DNA from: Microthyrium microscopicum
Lineage: Eukaryota > Ascomycota > Dothideomycetes > Microthyriales > Microthyriaceae
DNA: 64,000 bases
Assembly: GCA_010405405.1 (NCBI GenBank)
Contig: MU004242.1
Span: 720,748 to 784,747, forward strand
Direction: 5' to 3'
How positions within the stretch are numbered: the stretch's first letter is position 1; every line of letters starts with the position of its first letter. The translations under genes were made by a program, and so were the position numbers. Below, one piece after another: positions 11,841 to 22,622 of the stretch. The notes below the pieces were generated by a model, which was not told the origin of the DNA, made no database searches, and saw only the letters and a program-made list of their open reading frames with translations.

Positions 11841-13722
11841 TTAATAGAACCATCTGAATTCTGGCGAGGCCGGACCATTGCGCAACTTTTCAGTAGGAAT
11901 ATCTCGCACACTCAACGGTCCTGTCTTTCGGTCTCTTCTCTTATTGTCGAATATCATGTAAGAGCCAAGAATGATAGTCAATATTGCCCCCATACCTCCG
12001 AAAGCTGCGGTAGTTGCTAGAGCCGGAATGTATTTTGGTGCGTCCTTGGAGGTCATGTTAGCAAATCTTCTCAACCCGATTTCAAGCCTCTCATGCTACA
12101 GAGCAGAGAACTCACTTTGTTTTGAAAGATATTTGACGAAAGCACTCCCATCAAATTAGCCATGGGCACACCGACTGATGTTAGGACTAGCCGCTTTCCT
12201 TCATGGGCAATATTGTTGTTGTACCAGACATCAAGAAGTACACTGGGAGCTGAAGTTCCCCTGAAAAAGTCAGTTTTGTCTTTCAGAGTTCAGAGCAACG
12301 TACCAAGTCATCATGAATGTCGCAAAGTACGCAACATGAAGCTCGTCGAGCACGTCGATCGAAACATATATACAGAATCCAATGAAAGTGAATATGAATC
12401 CCAGAGCAATAAACGGAAATCTCAAGCGGGTATAATCGCTTGCAAAGGCTAGAACCAGCAGCATCACTGCTCCAGAAACATTCGGCGCGACTGTGTACAG
12501 ATTCGTTTTGACTGGTGTGTATTTGAGTCTTGAAATGATTTGAGGAAGGAAGAGTTGCACTGATTGAAGTGGTACTCCCAGGCAAATCTCGATCGCGATG
12601 ATGAGCCAGCTTGTCCAATGTTTGAAGATACTGATGGATTCTTTGAAGTTGAACTTTTCGTTGACCACACTGGAGCTGTCGATTTGCATTCGGTAGAACG
12701 CAAGTTTCTTTTCAGACTCTGATAAGAAAGTGGCATCTGCTGCACTATGTGGGAGATACCAAAAGGCGAAAATACTGAAAAGAGTTGTACAGGTTCCTTC
12801 GATAATGAAGAGATATCTCCAACTGCTTAATGGTGCATTTTTGATCTGGAAAGTGCCAAAGGCCAAAAGTCCACCGAACGCAGATGCGATAGATTGAGCA
12901 GCATAGAATAAGGCTAATCGTCTAGCTAGCTCACCTCGACGATAAAAGCTACAGACAGGTTAGTAGAGCAACGGGTGGACAAAATAATTGGCGTGCCCCA
13001 ATCAAGTCGAATGGCTCCCACCAACGCTTCCAAACAGCAAGTACTATCAATCCCATCACAATCAATCGATAGTGGTGGAATAAACATAGTCCTTGGGAAA
13101 TAAAGCACTCGATAGCAAAGCGTGGCAGATGGAAGCCATAGAAGTCAGTGGGGTCCGCCAGTTATTTTGTCCTTTGGTTGTAGTGCTTCAGCATGAATAT
13201 ATTAGGGACTTACGTTGTTTGATAGTAGATGACCAGAGGAAAGAAGGCCGATTCAGACATTCCAAGAAACCAGCGTAGAGTCATAAGTCCTCCAAAGTTC
13301 TTAACGGCAGTTACAAGTAACGTAAGACAACCAAAGCAGAACATCATACAAGGTAGAACTTTATTAGGTCCGTACTTCTTCCCTAGTATTCCCAGGAATG
13401 GGGCTGTCAAGACGTATGGGATGAAGAATATACTGAGGATCAGATTGTACTGGCCATCTTTGAGGTGCAGGTCCTTTTCCAGTCCAGCTGTTTTGGCGTT
13501 TCCTAGATTCGATTTATCCAGAGAATTGAACAGATACATTACTGCCAAAACAGGCAAAATGCGCAAGTCGAATTTCCAAACGAGTATTCGCTCCGCCTTT
13601 GGGTCCATAATCATCTCTGTCTCTCCATCCTCGCCGATCACAGCCTGGGTTCCATCTTCTTTGATCTCGATAGCCTTGGAATGACTTCGGAGGGGGTCCT
13701 CACCCTTCAAATCCAGAGACAT
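11841..13722 (-). CDS. MFS permease of the Dal5/allantoate (anion:cation symporter) family
   Basis: Four exons (13722-13214, 12948-12304, 12260-12116, 12044-11841) encode about 500 residues with 12 predicted membrane spans. The N-terminal cytosolic tail is followed by ILPVLAVMYLFNSLDKSNLGNA, the signature first helix of the ACS/Dal5 group, and later LRWFLGMSESAFFPLVIYY. The C-terminus ends in EFRWFY, as in many fungal relatives. Such carriers import organic anions such as allantoate, vitamins or small peptides; the substrate cannot be told. The first intron is 265 bp because it holds a 196-bp palindromic element (12977-13172). The promoter has three HGATAR sites within 170 bp of the ATG (13835-13840, 13856-13861, 13892-13897), consistent with nitrogen regulation by an AreA-type factor (inference). 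Confidence 0.9.
12977..13172. mobile_element. Palindromic MITE-like element, copy A, in intron 1 of the permease
   Basis: A 196-bp element with 23-bp terminal inverted repeats (GGACAAAATAATTGGCG left, its near complement ending ATTTTGTCC right; about two mismatches). The right half shares GGGAAATAAAGCACTCG with copy B and a degenerate form of it with copies E and F. It lies wholly inside the 265-bp intron; removing it leaves about 69 bp, a normal intron size. No protein can be encoded. No clear target duplication is visible. Confidence 0.8.
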
Positions 13723-14490
13723 AATTTTGATAAAACTGAGGTTCGTATTGCTGTTTGAACAGACCGGGCTGTTTCGAATAACCCTCGAAGACTCTTAACA
13801 TGAAGCGGCAACCACTCATTTTTAACAGGTCCTCTTATCTCTCGTTGTAAAACTTTGATAAAGACAAGGATTTCTTGCGGGACTTTATGCTTGATAACGA
13901 TCTTCGGTAGGGTTCTTATTGGTGGAGAGCTCCTCCGAAGCTGCAGCTACTGAGATCGTGCCCACCTAAGGCGAGGAGAACTGCAGCTTTTGAATCATTG
14001 AGTAGAAAAAGAAATGTTAGCCTGGGGAAGCTGTTGTAATGTACGGCCTACATGAGGAATCGGAGTGATCTCCGAGAAATCCGATGGCTATCATCTCAAA
14101 GGTTTTCGATGATTCTTGACCGGTTTCGGAATTTTTGGCTAGATAAAAGGCAATTAATAAAGTCTCGATTGGTAGATATACGCAAGTATCGTTGAAGCTT
14201 TTAGGACGGTGACATATATTTCATAATTCCAAGCAGACTGAACTACCTCTTGAGGGTTTCTGAACATCAGTGAACAATTAAGCTTCTTTTATGGACAGGT
14301 TTCGGGGTTTTCTGGTTCATAGAATGACACGACTGATATCATAAATTGGTGATTCTTAGACCGGCTTACTGACGTGTTGGAGGCCCATGATATCAGTGTA
14401 ATACTTCAATCAATGTGCCTATCCCTTGTATTCGTGATGCGTTAATCATTTATGGCCAATTGTGTATGAGGCAATGGTAGCAGCAATTGT
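13723..14490. promoter_or_regulatory. Permease promoter and dehydrogenase 3' flank
   Basis: This intergenic stretch contains GATA-factor cores (AGATAA on minus at 13835-13840; TGATAA at 13856-13861 and 13892-13897) close to the permease start. The remainder (about 13920-14490) is AT-moderate with short inverted repeats such as GAAGCTGCAG/CTGCAGCTTTTG, and no recognisable gene. Confidence 0.4.
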
Positions 14491-15599
14491 TCACCATGGA
14501 AGCTGAAGAGGAATTGGAAGCTTGTCCTTTGGTCCGATGGTATCCTCAGCAGTTCCAATGTCTGCAGCGCCCCTTGGAGCCCAGTACGTTCCTGTTTTGG
14601 AGATATCAAAAGTCTCAATCCAATCAATCAAAGATTTTGCAGCGACATCAGGTGTCACAGCTATTTCGAATCAGCCAACACGTACCCAGATAGATAAAGA
14701 GAGTGGACGAGGTCAACGGCATGGCAAAATAAAGGGTGTACTCCAACAACTCTGATGGCTACCACCAGCGCTGCTAACCAAGGTGCTTTACTTCCCATCG
14801 TATCTAATAAATGCTCCCAGCCCGAGAGCCCTTGATGGGAAGTAAGGCACTCGACAACAGAGCGTAGCGTCTGGGCACCATCAGAGTTGATGGGAGTATG
14901 CCATTTATTTCGACATGCAGTTGGAGGTATTGCAGATTAACTTACCTCCTCCTTCATCCCAAAACTTATCAAATCCCACCCCCTTGGTCATTTCAGTCCG
15001 CATGAAGCCTGGATGAACCGAAACCACAGCGATACCTTGCTCTTTCATGTCCAAACTGAGCAGCTTGTTGACCATGTTTAACGCCGCCTTGCTCGCATGA
15101 TGACCATAATTGCCACCACCCTCCGATTCATGCCTCAACGTGATGCTGCCACTCTCTGAGCTGACCAGAATGACCTTTGAATCTTTTGCAAGTAAACCCG
15201 CTTTGACTAGCTTTTGGACTAGAAAGACAGGGCCAATAGCTGAGGTTGTGTACATTGTGACCTGTGCTGAATGTTAGAATTAGAGAATTCTGGTTCGACC
15301 ATTTTGACAACCTGCGCATCCCAGTCGGGCTTGTCAAAAGTCTCCAAGCCAAAGAAGCCAGCGGTAACAATAAGTGTGTCGATGGAGCCTTTGATATCAT
15401 TGAGACCTTTGATAACCTCGTCGCCTGCAGCAGGTGTACCGATATCGACACCAGTGATCCATTTGATGCTTGGGTCGCTATCTTTGGGAGCTGCTTTGCG
15501 ACCTGTGCCGAAGACTGTATTCGAGCTGTCCTTGACGTATTGTTCGGCCAGTGATCTCCCAAGGCCGCGGGTTGCGCCGACGATTGCGATGTTTGGCAT
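14491..15599 (-). CDS. Short-chain dehydrogenase/reductase (SDR), three exons
   Basis: Exons 15599-15312, 15261-14946 and 14660-14491 encode about 257 residues. The start MPNIAIVGATRGLGRSL contains the Gly-rich dinucleotide-binding motif (Gly8, Gly12, Gly14). ILVSSESGSI provides the catalytic-region serine. The active-site stretch reads NYGHHASKAALN: the Lys and preceding Ser are conserved, but the residue four before the Lys, normally the catalytic Tyr, is His, with a Tyr two positions further upstream. I recall the same GHHxSK form in other fungal relatives, so it may be a subfamily trait. The final exon (AVTPDVAAKSLIDWIE...) completes the usual C-terminal region. The last intron is 285 bp because it contains palindromic element B. 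The first intron starts GTTGTC, a weak donor. Substrate unknown. Confidence 0.88.
14723..14917. mobile_element. Palindromic MITE-like element, copy B, in intron 2 of the SDR gene
   Basis: About 195 bp with long imperfect terminal inverted repeats: GGCAAAATAAAGGGTGTACTC on the left and, complemented, GTCGAAATAAATGGCATACTC on the right, continuing into a shared CAACTCTGATGG. Size, ends and the internal TGATGGCTACCA and GGGAAGTAAGGCACTCG segments match copies A, D and E. It is wholly within the 285-bp intron 14945-14661, which would be about 90 bp without it. Confidence 0.82.
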
Positions 15600-16106
15600 T
15601 GTGCCGAGAGTCGAGCTTTGATGGACGAAATACAGCGATGTTGCAGGAAGAAGGTTTCGTAGTAAGTTGTAGTAGGCACAGGGACGATGAAGAGCTAACA
15701 TGATATACGTCACTCCATGACACCTTACTCCTGCATTCCACCAAGTCGATTGCTAATTCTTGGTAAGCTTATCTGGGCCAGTGTAGTACTCTCTGGGCCA
15801 GTGGATACCATCCATTAGACGAAGCATAATAAATATTCCATTCTTCTTCATAAGACATCTTGGGAGGAATTAGTGCTTAGAAGATATAAAATGATTGGAA
15901 CCTGCTCAGAACTTTGCCACCCCCCTACATCCGATGTCGGGTAGTATTGGATCCGGCACCATTTCTAATCTGTCTCCGCCACAGAAAATAGTTGATCGCC
16001 TCAACATTTTTATAGGCTGGTCCTCACAAACAACCACATCTGGGATCAGAGGCCGTCGAGCCAAAGGCCTGATCACCACTTCATCACTCCCTAGTTCCTG
16101 GATTTT
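15600..16106. other. Divergent intergenic region between SDR and F-box genes
   Basis: A promoter region of about 500 bp shared by two genes transcribed away from each other. I see no repeat, RNA gene or further coding segment, and no distinctive regulatory motif. Confidence 0.5.
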
Positions 16107-17312
16107 ATGGCACCAACTCGACTGAACCTCCAGCGCCTACCCGCCGAGATTGTCGAGCTCATCTGCGAACATCTTGAGGATCACGACTTGATTTCTATCC
16201 GGACTGTGTGCACGGCACTGTATTACCATAGTGTAAAAACTTGCGGATACCGATTATTCAGTGCTATCGGCACGAATCTTTCCAGAAAGAGCTTGGAAGC
16301 AATTCGGGAACAATTTTCAAACTCCAGGTTCTCACCCTGTGTACACCATCTCAAAATACAGAGCAGTTGGCTTGAAAGAGCGAATGATCTAGGCCGGGGC
16401 TTCACATGGAAACGAACAATATGTGGACGCCTCGAATATGACAACGAAGGGATCAAGGCTCTTGAGCAAATTCTTTTCAATATCTTTCCCAATTGTAGAT
16501 CGTTCTCATTCGCGCCAAATCTGGATGATCGAGAACGCATTCCAACCGACGTAAAAGATGTCATCATGACTATGGACTGCGTTTCCATAATCTTCCTGAT
16601 TGGCACTGAAACCGGGATGCCGATTCACGGATTCCATATGATTAGATCGAGATTCACATATCTCGATGACCTACAAGAATACGCGCCCGGATTTCTCGTG
16701 GATACCTGGTATCGATGCCCGCTCCGCCTGCTCGCAACCAAACCATTTAAAGAATCATGGAGTCATCTCACGGATCTGAGCTTAGCATTTGAGCTATCAA
16801 GCACATCATCCTATCGCGCCCCAGACTGGGTCAAAGCCTTACTGTCTGGTACCCCTAGTCTGACATCGCTGGATCTCACGCTACATAGAATAGGCATCAT
16901 GATGCCACAAGACTTCCTTGATGTCTTGTGTTCCCCACGACGGAAGTATAACCTACGAACACTCGCACTGTCATCGGTAGGTATGCCATGGGAAGATCTT
17001 CTTCGACTATTGGATGCGCACCGCAATTCACTTACAAGTTTACAACTTCATCACTCGTCATTTCCGTATCGTCGGGGCCATGTTACGCTGCTTAATGAAT
17101 TGGCTTCGATGCTTCCGCATCTGGACTTTATGAGTTTTGGCTGGCTGTTCCCAACATTGGATAACGATGAACAGATCTCCAGTGAAGACCGACAGGGGGT
17201 TACCATATGGAGTGGAATGCGAAATTCGGAGCGTCAAGTTTTCAGAACTAGCTACTCTGGATCTGAAATCGTCAGAGCGTGTGGTATTATGCTTAAAGCT
17301 CTAGAAGAATGA
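16107..17312 (+). CDS. F-box protein, substrate adaptor of an SCF ubiquitin ligase
   Basis: A single exon encodes 401 residues. Residues about 6-50 (LQRLPAEIVELICEHLEDHD, then LISIRTVCTALYYHS) are a clear F-box, which binds Skp1. The rest has scattered leucine-rich segments (SLTSLDLTLHRIG, LRTLALSSVGMPWEDLLRLL, SLTSLQLHHSSF), suggesting degenerate LRR-like repeats for substrate recognition, as in many fungal F-box proteins. There is no intron and no signal peptide. The target cannot be predicted. The ATG chosen is the first in frame and lies directly before the F-box. Confidence 0.85.
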   Translation: MAPTRLNLQRLPAEIVELICEHLEDHDLISIRTVCTALYYHSVKTCGYRLFSAIGTNLSRKSLEAIREQFSNSRFSPCVHHLKIQSSWLERANDLGRGFTWKRTICGRLEYDNEGIKALEQILFNIFPNCRSFSFAPNLDDRERIPTDVKDVIMTMDCVSIIFLIGTETGMPIHGFHMIRSRFTYLDDLQEYAPGFLVDTWYRCPLRLLATKPFKESWSHLTDLSLAFELSSTSSYRAPDWVKALLSGTPSLTSLDLTLHRIGIMMPQDFLDVLCSPRRKYNLRTLALSSVGMPWEDLLRLLDAHRNSLTSLQLHHSSFPYRRGHVTLLNELASMLPHLDFMSFGWLFPTLDNDEQISSEDRQGVTIWSGMRNSERQVFRTSYSGSEIVRACGIMLKALEE

Positions 17313-17399
17313 AACGCAGTTCAAAACAAGACCGATCAATTGCCAAATGCGCTACTAATACACTACAATCTGCCACGTTATTACCACCCCCGTTGCAGT

Positions 17400-18242
17400 T
17401 CAGATCACGACAACCGCTAAAGCCATGAGAGCTACGGACCCTAGCGGTGCCAATGAGCCCTTTGTGGCGCCAGAGAATTGTACCGCCTTCTGGCCATTGG
17501 TACCTGTTGCTTTAGGCGCATTGGAAGCCTTTGGCGCTCTAGAAGCCTTGGGCGCCTTCGAAGCCTTTGCTGATGCCGACGCTTTCGCAGTGGGAGAAGC
17601 CGATGCGCCAGGTGCTGGGGGAGCAGCCGCATTAGAATAAGCCTTGATGACCTTGTCGAGTGTTTCCGTGATACCAGCAGTCTGCTGCTTAGCCAACGGT
17701 CTCGCCAATACAGGGATTTTCTCCGACACCGAATCGACAAGATCTATCGAAGCAGATCGTTGCTGCTTCAATTGCGCCAGCACAGCGTCATTCAAGCCTG
17801 CCATATTGACCACTGGTTGAATCTCGATCAGATCATTACTCAACTCATCCAAACTCGTTTGCAGTCCTTTAGCTGCGCGCTCAATGGCCAATGAGCCACC
17901 GATATCTGTGTCCCGCTCTTTATCAACATCGGCTTTTGCAGACACAAGCATCTTTCCTAGCATGTCGGCGTTTGTGGCAACGGCGCCTAAAGCTTGCATG
18001 TTGGTTGCGCTGACTTGCTTGACGGAGCCATCGAGAGCCATAACAGACTCTTGAACTGTGCTGAGTGCTTTCATGATTCCTTTGGCGGAGATGGCGCCAC
18101 GGATACTATCTTGGGATGTTGCAACCATCTGTGGGTCTGGTGCGCCGGGCATGGTGGCGGCCAGCGGAGGTGCTGCTGCTTGAGCGTTGACGGAGCCATA
18201 GGCGGCGGAGAGGAGAAGAATGAGTGTAGATTGGAGAAGCAT
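17400..18242 (-). CDS. Secreted HsbA-like (hydrophobic surface binding) cell-wall protein
   Basis: A single exon of 280 residues. A signal peptide (about 1-20, MLLQSTLILLLSAAYGSVNA) is followed by an all-alpha domain of about 150 residues rich in Ala, Asp and Leu (ISAKGIMKALSTVQESVMALDGSV and later helices), the pattern of the HsbA family, known from Aspergillus as a secreted protein adsorbing to hydrophobic surfaces. Then comes an Ala/Lys/Ser/Pro repeat tract (about 210-248, short K-A-S/P units) and a hydrophobic C-terminus (LAPLGSVALMALAVVVI) fitting a GPI-anchor signal. So it is probably wall-anchored. A TATATAAAAA box lies on the minus strand at 18335-18344, about 95 bp before the ATG. 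Single exon, no oddities. Confidence 0.87.
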   Translation of the reverse strand: MLLQSTLILLLSAAYGSVNAQAAAPPLAATMPGAPDPQMVATSQDSIRGAISAKGIMKALSTVQESVMALDGSVKQVSATNMQALGAVATNADMLGKMLVSAKADVDKERDTDIGGSLAIERAAKGLQTSLDELSNDLIEIQPVVNMAGLNDAVLAQLKQQRSASIDLVDSVSEKIPVLARPLAKQQTAGITETLDKVIKAYSNAAAPPAPGASASPTAKASASAKASKAPKASRAPKASNAPKATGTNGQKAVQFSGATKGSLAPLGSVALMALAVVVI

Positions 18243-18334
18243 GTTTATCAGAGATTGAAGTGAATGTGATTTAAAAGTGAGTGTTTAGCTGGAGACTGGA
18301 TGAACTACCTGGTCTCCCAGTGTTGGGAAACAAG

Positions 18335-18344
18335 TTTTTATATA
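18335..18344 (-). promoter_or_regulatory. TATA box of the HsbA-like gene
   Basis: TATATAAAAA on the minus strand, about 95 bp upstream of the start codon at 18242. The position fits a strong, inducible promoter. Inferred from sequence only. Confidence 0.5.
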
Positions 18345-19248
18345 CTTTATCAATAGCATCTTCACATAATGTTTTGAATCCTCTTCATTTATCTAATTAT
18401 AAAGCATGCGGACTTTGACTCAGGAACTGAATATGGCCGTATGAGGAAATACATCCTCTCGTGTTGGCAAAGGTTTGAAACTCGATATCCGGGGGTCATC
18501 GCTTAGAAGAGATACCGGTAATGTTGATGGTCACAAACATCCAACGGGATAACTTCAGCTAGCTGGACTTATTGAAGACCATGCGCACATATGCCATGAT
18601 AGCATAATGACATGATCGAAGTCGTCCAGGACTGTTGTTTTATACTCTTGAATAGCCGGGGCATAATTTGAGATTTCGAATACACAGAGTTAGCCAAAAG
18701 ATTATGTTGATAGCTTCATGCTTAAAGAAATCTACGGCCAAAGAAGGCTGAAACTCTTCGAATATGTTCTTAATCCATAGCCTCTGTTGTAGATTTAATC
18801 ACCAAGAAGTGTTGAATCGTTCATTCTATGGATTCCGCCAGGGCTTCTAGAACCCTTTAACACATAAGCTATTCTTACAGCGAAACATGTTTATATAGAC
18901 TATTGAGACGAATTCTCAAACTGTTTACACTTGACACCTGTAACGCCAATATTTAAGCGAAGTCTACCACATACCAAATAATTTGTGAATATTGCTGCAT
19001 CGTGTAATGTAGTGATCTTGGTGCCCTGAAGTATTCAGGAGTTTATGGCCCAAGCTAATAGCATTATGCGCAAAGACTGACGGTATGTAAGAATGAAAGG
19101 GATAGCAGCGTATTAGAACATAATTAAGTAGCAAACTCATTATCATAAGAGAATAGAATGATTAGAAAGCTCAAAAGATGTCAACCATCTCAAGATAATC
19201 AATCTCTGAAAGCCAGCCAGCACTGGCAGTGCTCACCGACTTCAGCCT
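18345..19248. other. Intergenic, no gene seen
   Basis: About 0.9 kb between the HsbA-like promoter and the 3' end of the oxygenase gene, AT-moderate. No open frame above 60 codons looks coding and no repeat of the palindromic family is present. Confidence 0.5.
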
Positions 19249-20409
19249 TTAAGCATACTTCCGATCCTTAAACCCTGCAATAAGCTCCACAGTCCCATCC
19301 CCAGACTCCGCATACTTCTTCGCCGCAATCTCAGGATTCAGCTGAATCGTCTGCTTAGCCTTAACCCACTCTTCCATCGTTACTGGCTTCTCAAACCTGC
19401 TCTTCACGCCTGCCGCATTCAACACTGGGCTATCCACAATAGGCTCCAACACCACATCGTTATGTGGTCGTGAGAAGTATAGGAGTCCTGTACGTTCGTA
19501 TTCCCACTGATCCTTCGGTGGCGCCACAACACGGTGGATGCTAGATTTGAGCCATCCGCCCGTGATGTGTGAGATGGTATCGGCCAGGTTCACAGTGATC
19601 GTGCCAGGCTGTGCGGAGACGTAAGTCCATTTACCGTCATCGCCGAGAATTTGTAGCCCGGCGACGGGTTGGCGGAAGAGAAGGGTTACGGTCCCGAGAT
19701 CAGTGTGGCCGCCGGAGTGGCCGAAACCGCTGGCTTCGTGCTCTTCAGGGGTACGTTTGTGGTAGATCATGTAGCGGAAGTGATCTTCGCTTTTCTTGTC
19801 ATAGGTGTGTTGGCGGACTAGATAGTCTTCATCTGGCAGTTGGAGGACAATCGCGAAGAGACGCAGGAGGGGGAGAACGACATTGGAGTGGAGCGATTTG
19901 GAGAAGTGCTCAATCTCAGGTAAATGCGCATTTAGAAGGTCTGGGCGTGTGTATTTTCCTTCAAAGTCTGGGGTGAACTTTGGGATGTTGAAGATTTCGA
20001 CGGCGTCGACGGTAGAGCCGTTCTTGCTGCGTCCTGCGCGGCGCCAGCCGTTGTAGTTTGCGGTTTCGTACTTGACCTCGTGTTTGGCTTTCTCTTCGGT
20101 GGGGAGTTCAAAGAAGTGTTTGGCGAGCGTGAATTGTTGGTCGATCTGGGTTTGGTTGAGGCCAAAGTTCTTGACGTAGAAGAAGCCGACGTGGTGGACT
20201 GCGTGCTCGAGTTGTTTGGCTAGTCTTTCCTTTCCGCCTGGGCGGTCATAATCTTCGAGGTCGAGTGTGACTAGCTCTGCCCATGGAAGCTCTTCTTTTG
20301 TTTCTGGGGGATGGACATATGGAGTCAAGTTTTCGTAGCTGTATTGAGCTGGATTCTCTACAGGAAAGGAGACCTGAGGTTTGGCGGTTTTCGTAATGAC
20401 AGCAGACAT
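19249..20409 (-). CDS. 2-oxoglutarate/Fe(II)-dependent oxygenase (isopenicillin-N-synthase-like)
   Basis: A single exon of 386 residues, typical for the family. An N-terminal DIOX_N region (about 45-170, with VHHVGFFYVKNFG and later EIFNIP) precedes the 2OG-FeII domain. Iron ligands are visible as His235 and Asp237 (GGHTDLGTVTLL) and His292 (SSIHRVVAPP); Arg306 (ERTGLLYFSRP) is placed to bind 2-oxoglutarate. The motif order and the HR.V.PP segment match many fungal and plant-type oxidoreductases that hydroxylate or desaturate small molecules. The substrate is unknown and no biosynthetic cluster surrounds it. The start is the first ATG, a few residues before the conserved region. Confidence 0.92.
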   Translation of the reverse strand: MSAVITKTAKPQVSFPVENPAQYSYENLTPYVHPPETKEELPWAELVTLDLEDYDRPGGKERLAKQLEHAVHHVGFFYVKNFGLNQTQIDQQFTLAKHFFELPTEEKAKHEVKYETANYNGWRRAGRSKNGSTVDAVEIFNIPKFTPDFEGKYTRPDLLNAHLPEIEHFSKSLHSNVVLPLLRLFAIVLQLPDEDYLVRQHTYDKKSEDHFRYMIYHKRTPEEHEASGFGHSGGHTDLGTVTLLFRQPVAGLQILGDDGKWTYVSAQPGTITVNLADTISHITGGWLKSSIHRVVAPPKDQWEYERTGLLYFSRPHNDVVLEPIVDSPVLNAAGVKSRFEKPVTMEEWVKAKQTIQLNPEIAAKKYAESGDGTVELIAGFKDRKYA

Positions 20410-21699
20410 TTTCGAAGTGTAGAGTAGAAAGATTTTATGATGTGTTCAGTGATTGAGTTTGTTGCTTCCCTTTGTAGCTCTAAATGCTGTTAAGTTTGAT
20501 ATCTCTACCCACATTTTTCGTAATAGCTGCCCCTGTATGTCACCATTAATTGCTTACCAAGTCATGCTCAACAACCAATATAGTTCAAGATGTAGAAAAG
20601 CAAAAACATGCTAAAAACGGGTATCGCGGCTATAGTAGCCAGAAGGTTCAGCGAATTCGGCGATGGTGAGATATCTTGGGCATTGCGTGATCGAAGACTA
20701 TATCACCAAATACAAGCTGTCAAAATTGTTCGACAACACATTATTGAGTCTAGTATCGTGCCTGTGATGTTTCCAGTGATTGATAGCACTCGAAAGAAAA
20801 TGCTGCCATTGATCTGTGCGTGACTTTGATCTAACATTCCATCAAAGGACGCGCTCGAGAACATTTCCTGACCTGGATGAGAGTGGGGCCGATCAGTTGA
20901 TCCTCGAAGTACATTTGGTCTCTCAACACGAGCAATGCTGCACGAAGTAGATCGACCATCTGGCCTTTGTCGTGATTCCAAGAACTAAAGGTGATACTGC
21001 TCCAGTCGTCCGGTCAAATCGTGAGCGCCAGTTTCTGCAACCTTGAAGAGCCTTAGAAAAGAGGAGGCGCATATTCGGGGGCCCACATTGGCCTGTATTG
21101 CTCAAGAAAGATGGCCAATGCCTGCGAGATAATTCGGTCTTATTCTCTTCCCCAACGTTTATGCTTTTTTATGCCGCGCGTGCATAGGGACATATGGATA
21201 AGCCATCTGGCATGTTCGCAAGTGTATGCGATAGGTTTGAAGTCATGTCGTTGGAAGAATGTCCTTGATTCGAGTCGTCATGCAGGTTTTCCGCGTTACT
21301 ATATAATGATTGTTTAAGCTTGAAGGAGTCTCAAATGCATGGTAGACCTGGTGACTTGATGTTTCCTCTGGCAGATTCTAGAAGGTTTGTCGAGTGTCGT
21401 GTTCTTAGATTTCCATACTTGAAACTTTGAAGCGCTGCATGTCGGGAGCATCATGGCAAGGTCTAGCTGAAGCTCTTCCAACTAGAAATTCCCAGGGATG
21501 CAAACTTTTCAAGGCATCTTGCCTAAATAATCAAGCCCTGGGAGCCATTAGCGTATAGCCCATCAGTGATGTTCGAAGTACTTACAGAATAGTCGCATCG
21601 GATGTATACGTTCGACTTGAGCCCGACATGACCACTATTCCTATGACTCTTGACCCTTCCAAAAAGATAAGGGAGTCCATGATCAAAATTCAAGAATCC
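20410..21699. other. Intergenic, 1.3 kb, only weak coding hints
   Basis: The promoter of the oxygenase lies at the left. A plus-strand frame at 20608-20823 (71 codons, with DGEISWALRDRRLYHQIQ) and overlapping minus frames at 20703-21105 are open, but none resembles a family I know and no splice model gives a longer protein. I treat them as chance or as remnants. Confidence 0.4.
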
Positions 21700-22323
21700 T
21701 CAACTACCCTCACCACCCTTCTTATCCCCATTAGCATCAAAGCCCAGCGCATCCAACTTCTTGATCAACTCATTGATCTGAATAACCTTATTAATCTGTT
21801 CCGGCAGTAACGGCGCCCCCTGACTTTCCTGCTTGCTCTTCAACTCTCTCGCCTGTCGTAGCTTTTTCGCCAACTTTTTAGCCTCCTTCTCTTTATCATC
21901 CACCTTAACCTCTTCCTGTTTCTCCCCCTTACCCTCATCCTCTACCACCTTATCCCCACCCTTCTTCACCCCCTTCCCTTCTGAATCCCCATCACCAGTC
22001 TTAGCGGCGGCGGCAGCTTTTTTCCGCGCCTCTCTCCGTTTTGCATTTTTATTTGCTGTGGCACCACCCTTGTTTTCCTCATCGACAGCCTCGGCGCCTA
22101 TGACTCCGCCTTTGGAGCGGTTGGACCATGCTTCGGCAGTGCGGTTGCGGTAGACTTCTACATCTTCGGGTGGTCGATAGCCTGGGCGGATTTTTATCTC
22201 TTTGCGGAGGGAACCGTCTGGACGAACGGACGCGGGGATGTGACGGATGCCGTTTTCGTCTGTTGTGATGCCTGACTTTGTTGACTGTGTTGGCTCTGTC
22301 AGTGGGGGAGGGGATGGTGCCAT
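21700..22323 (-). CDS. pym: Partner of Y14 and Mago (PYM/WIBG), exon-junction-complex disassembly factor
   Basis: A single exon of 207 residues. Residues about 20-60 (SGITTDENGIRHIPASVRPD, then RKEIKIRPGYRPPEDVEVYRNR) are the Mago-binding WIBG domain: the R.D.S.RK..K.RPGY.P.EDV..Y.NR pattern is diagnostic. The middle is a Lys/Glu-rich low-complexity segment containing a run of Ala, and the C-terminus (KKLAKKLRQARELKSKQ and LPEQINKVIQINELIKKLD) matches the conserved C-terminal helices. In animals PYM binds ribosomes and strips exon-junction complexes from translated mRNA. It is divergent from QCR9, 299 bp apart. The product is highly charged, as expected, with no membrane segment. Confidence 0.9.
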   Translation of the reverse strand: MAPSPPPLTEPTQSTKSGITTDENGIRHIPASVRPDGSLRKEIKIRPGYRPPEDVEVYRNRTAEAWSNRSKGGVIGAEAVDEENKGGATANKNAKRREARKKAAAAAKTGDGDSEGKGVKKGGDKVVEDEGKGEKQEEVKVDDKEKEAKKLAKKLRQARELKSKQESQGAPLLPEQINKVIQINELIKKLDALGFDANGDKKGGEGS

Positions 22324-22622
22324 TTTAGTGGAGGGGGAGGGATGTGGTGAGATTTTTGGAAAGGGAGGATTGGCGCTTTATGAGAGAGGGGAGTCCGAGG
22401 ATTCCAGGCGTAGAATAAAATAGGGGGAGAAAATATAAATGTTGGGAAAGATGTAGAGTGGGTTTGATGAGATGAAGTTGAGGCTCGGAAGTTGCCGCAC
22501 CATCTCCGAAAGCCAAGAATCTTCAATCTTGTGGTCCGCAAGCAACTTCTTTACCCAACTCAAGCTCGACCACCACACCATATCTCCGCGTCGCCAGACA
22601 TCTCACCAGCTCAATCGTCACG

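Noticed and set aside
20608-20823. 71-codon plus-strand frame
   Set aside because: No family resemblance; adding an intron gives only a short extension and no convincing start.
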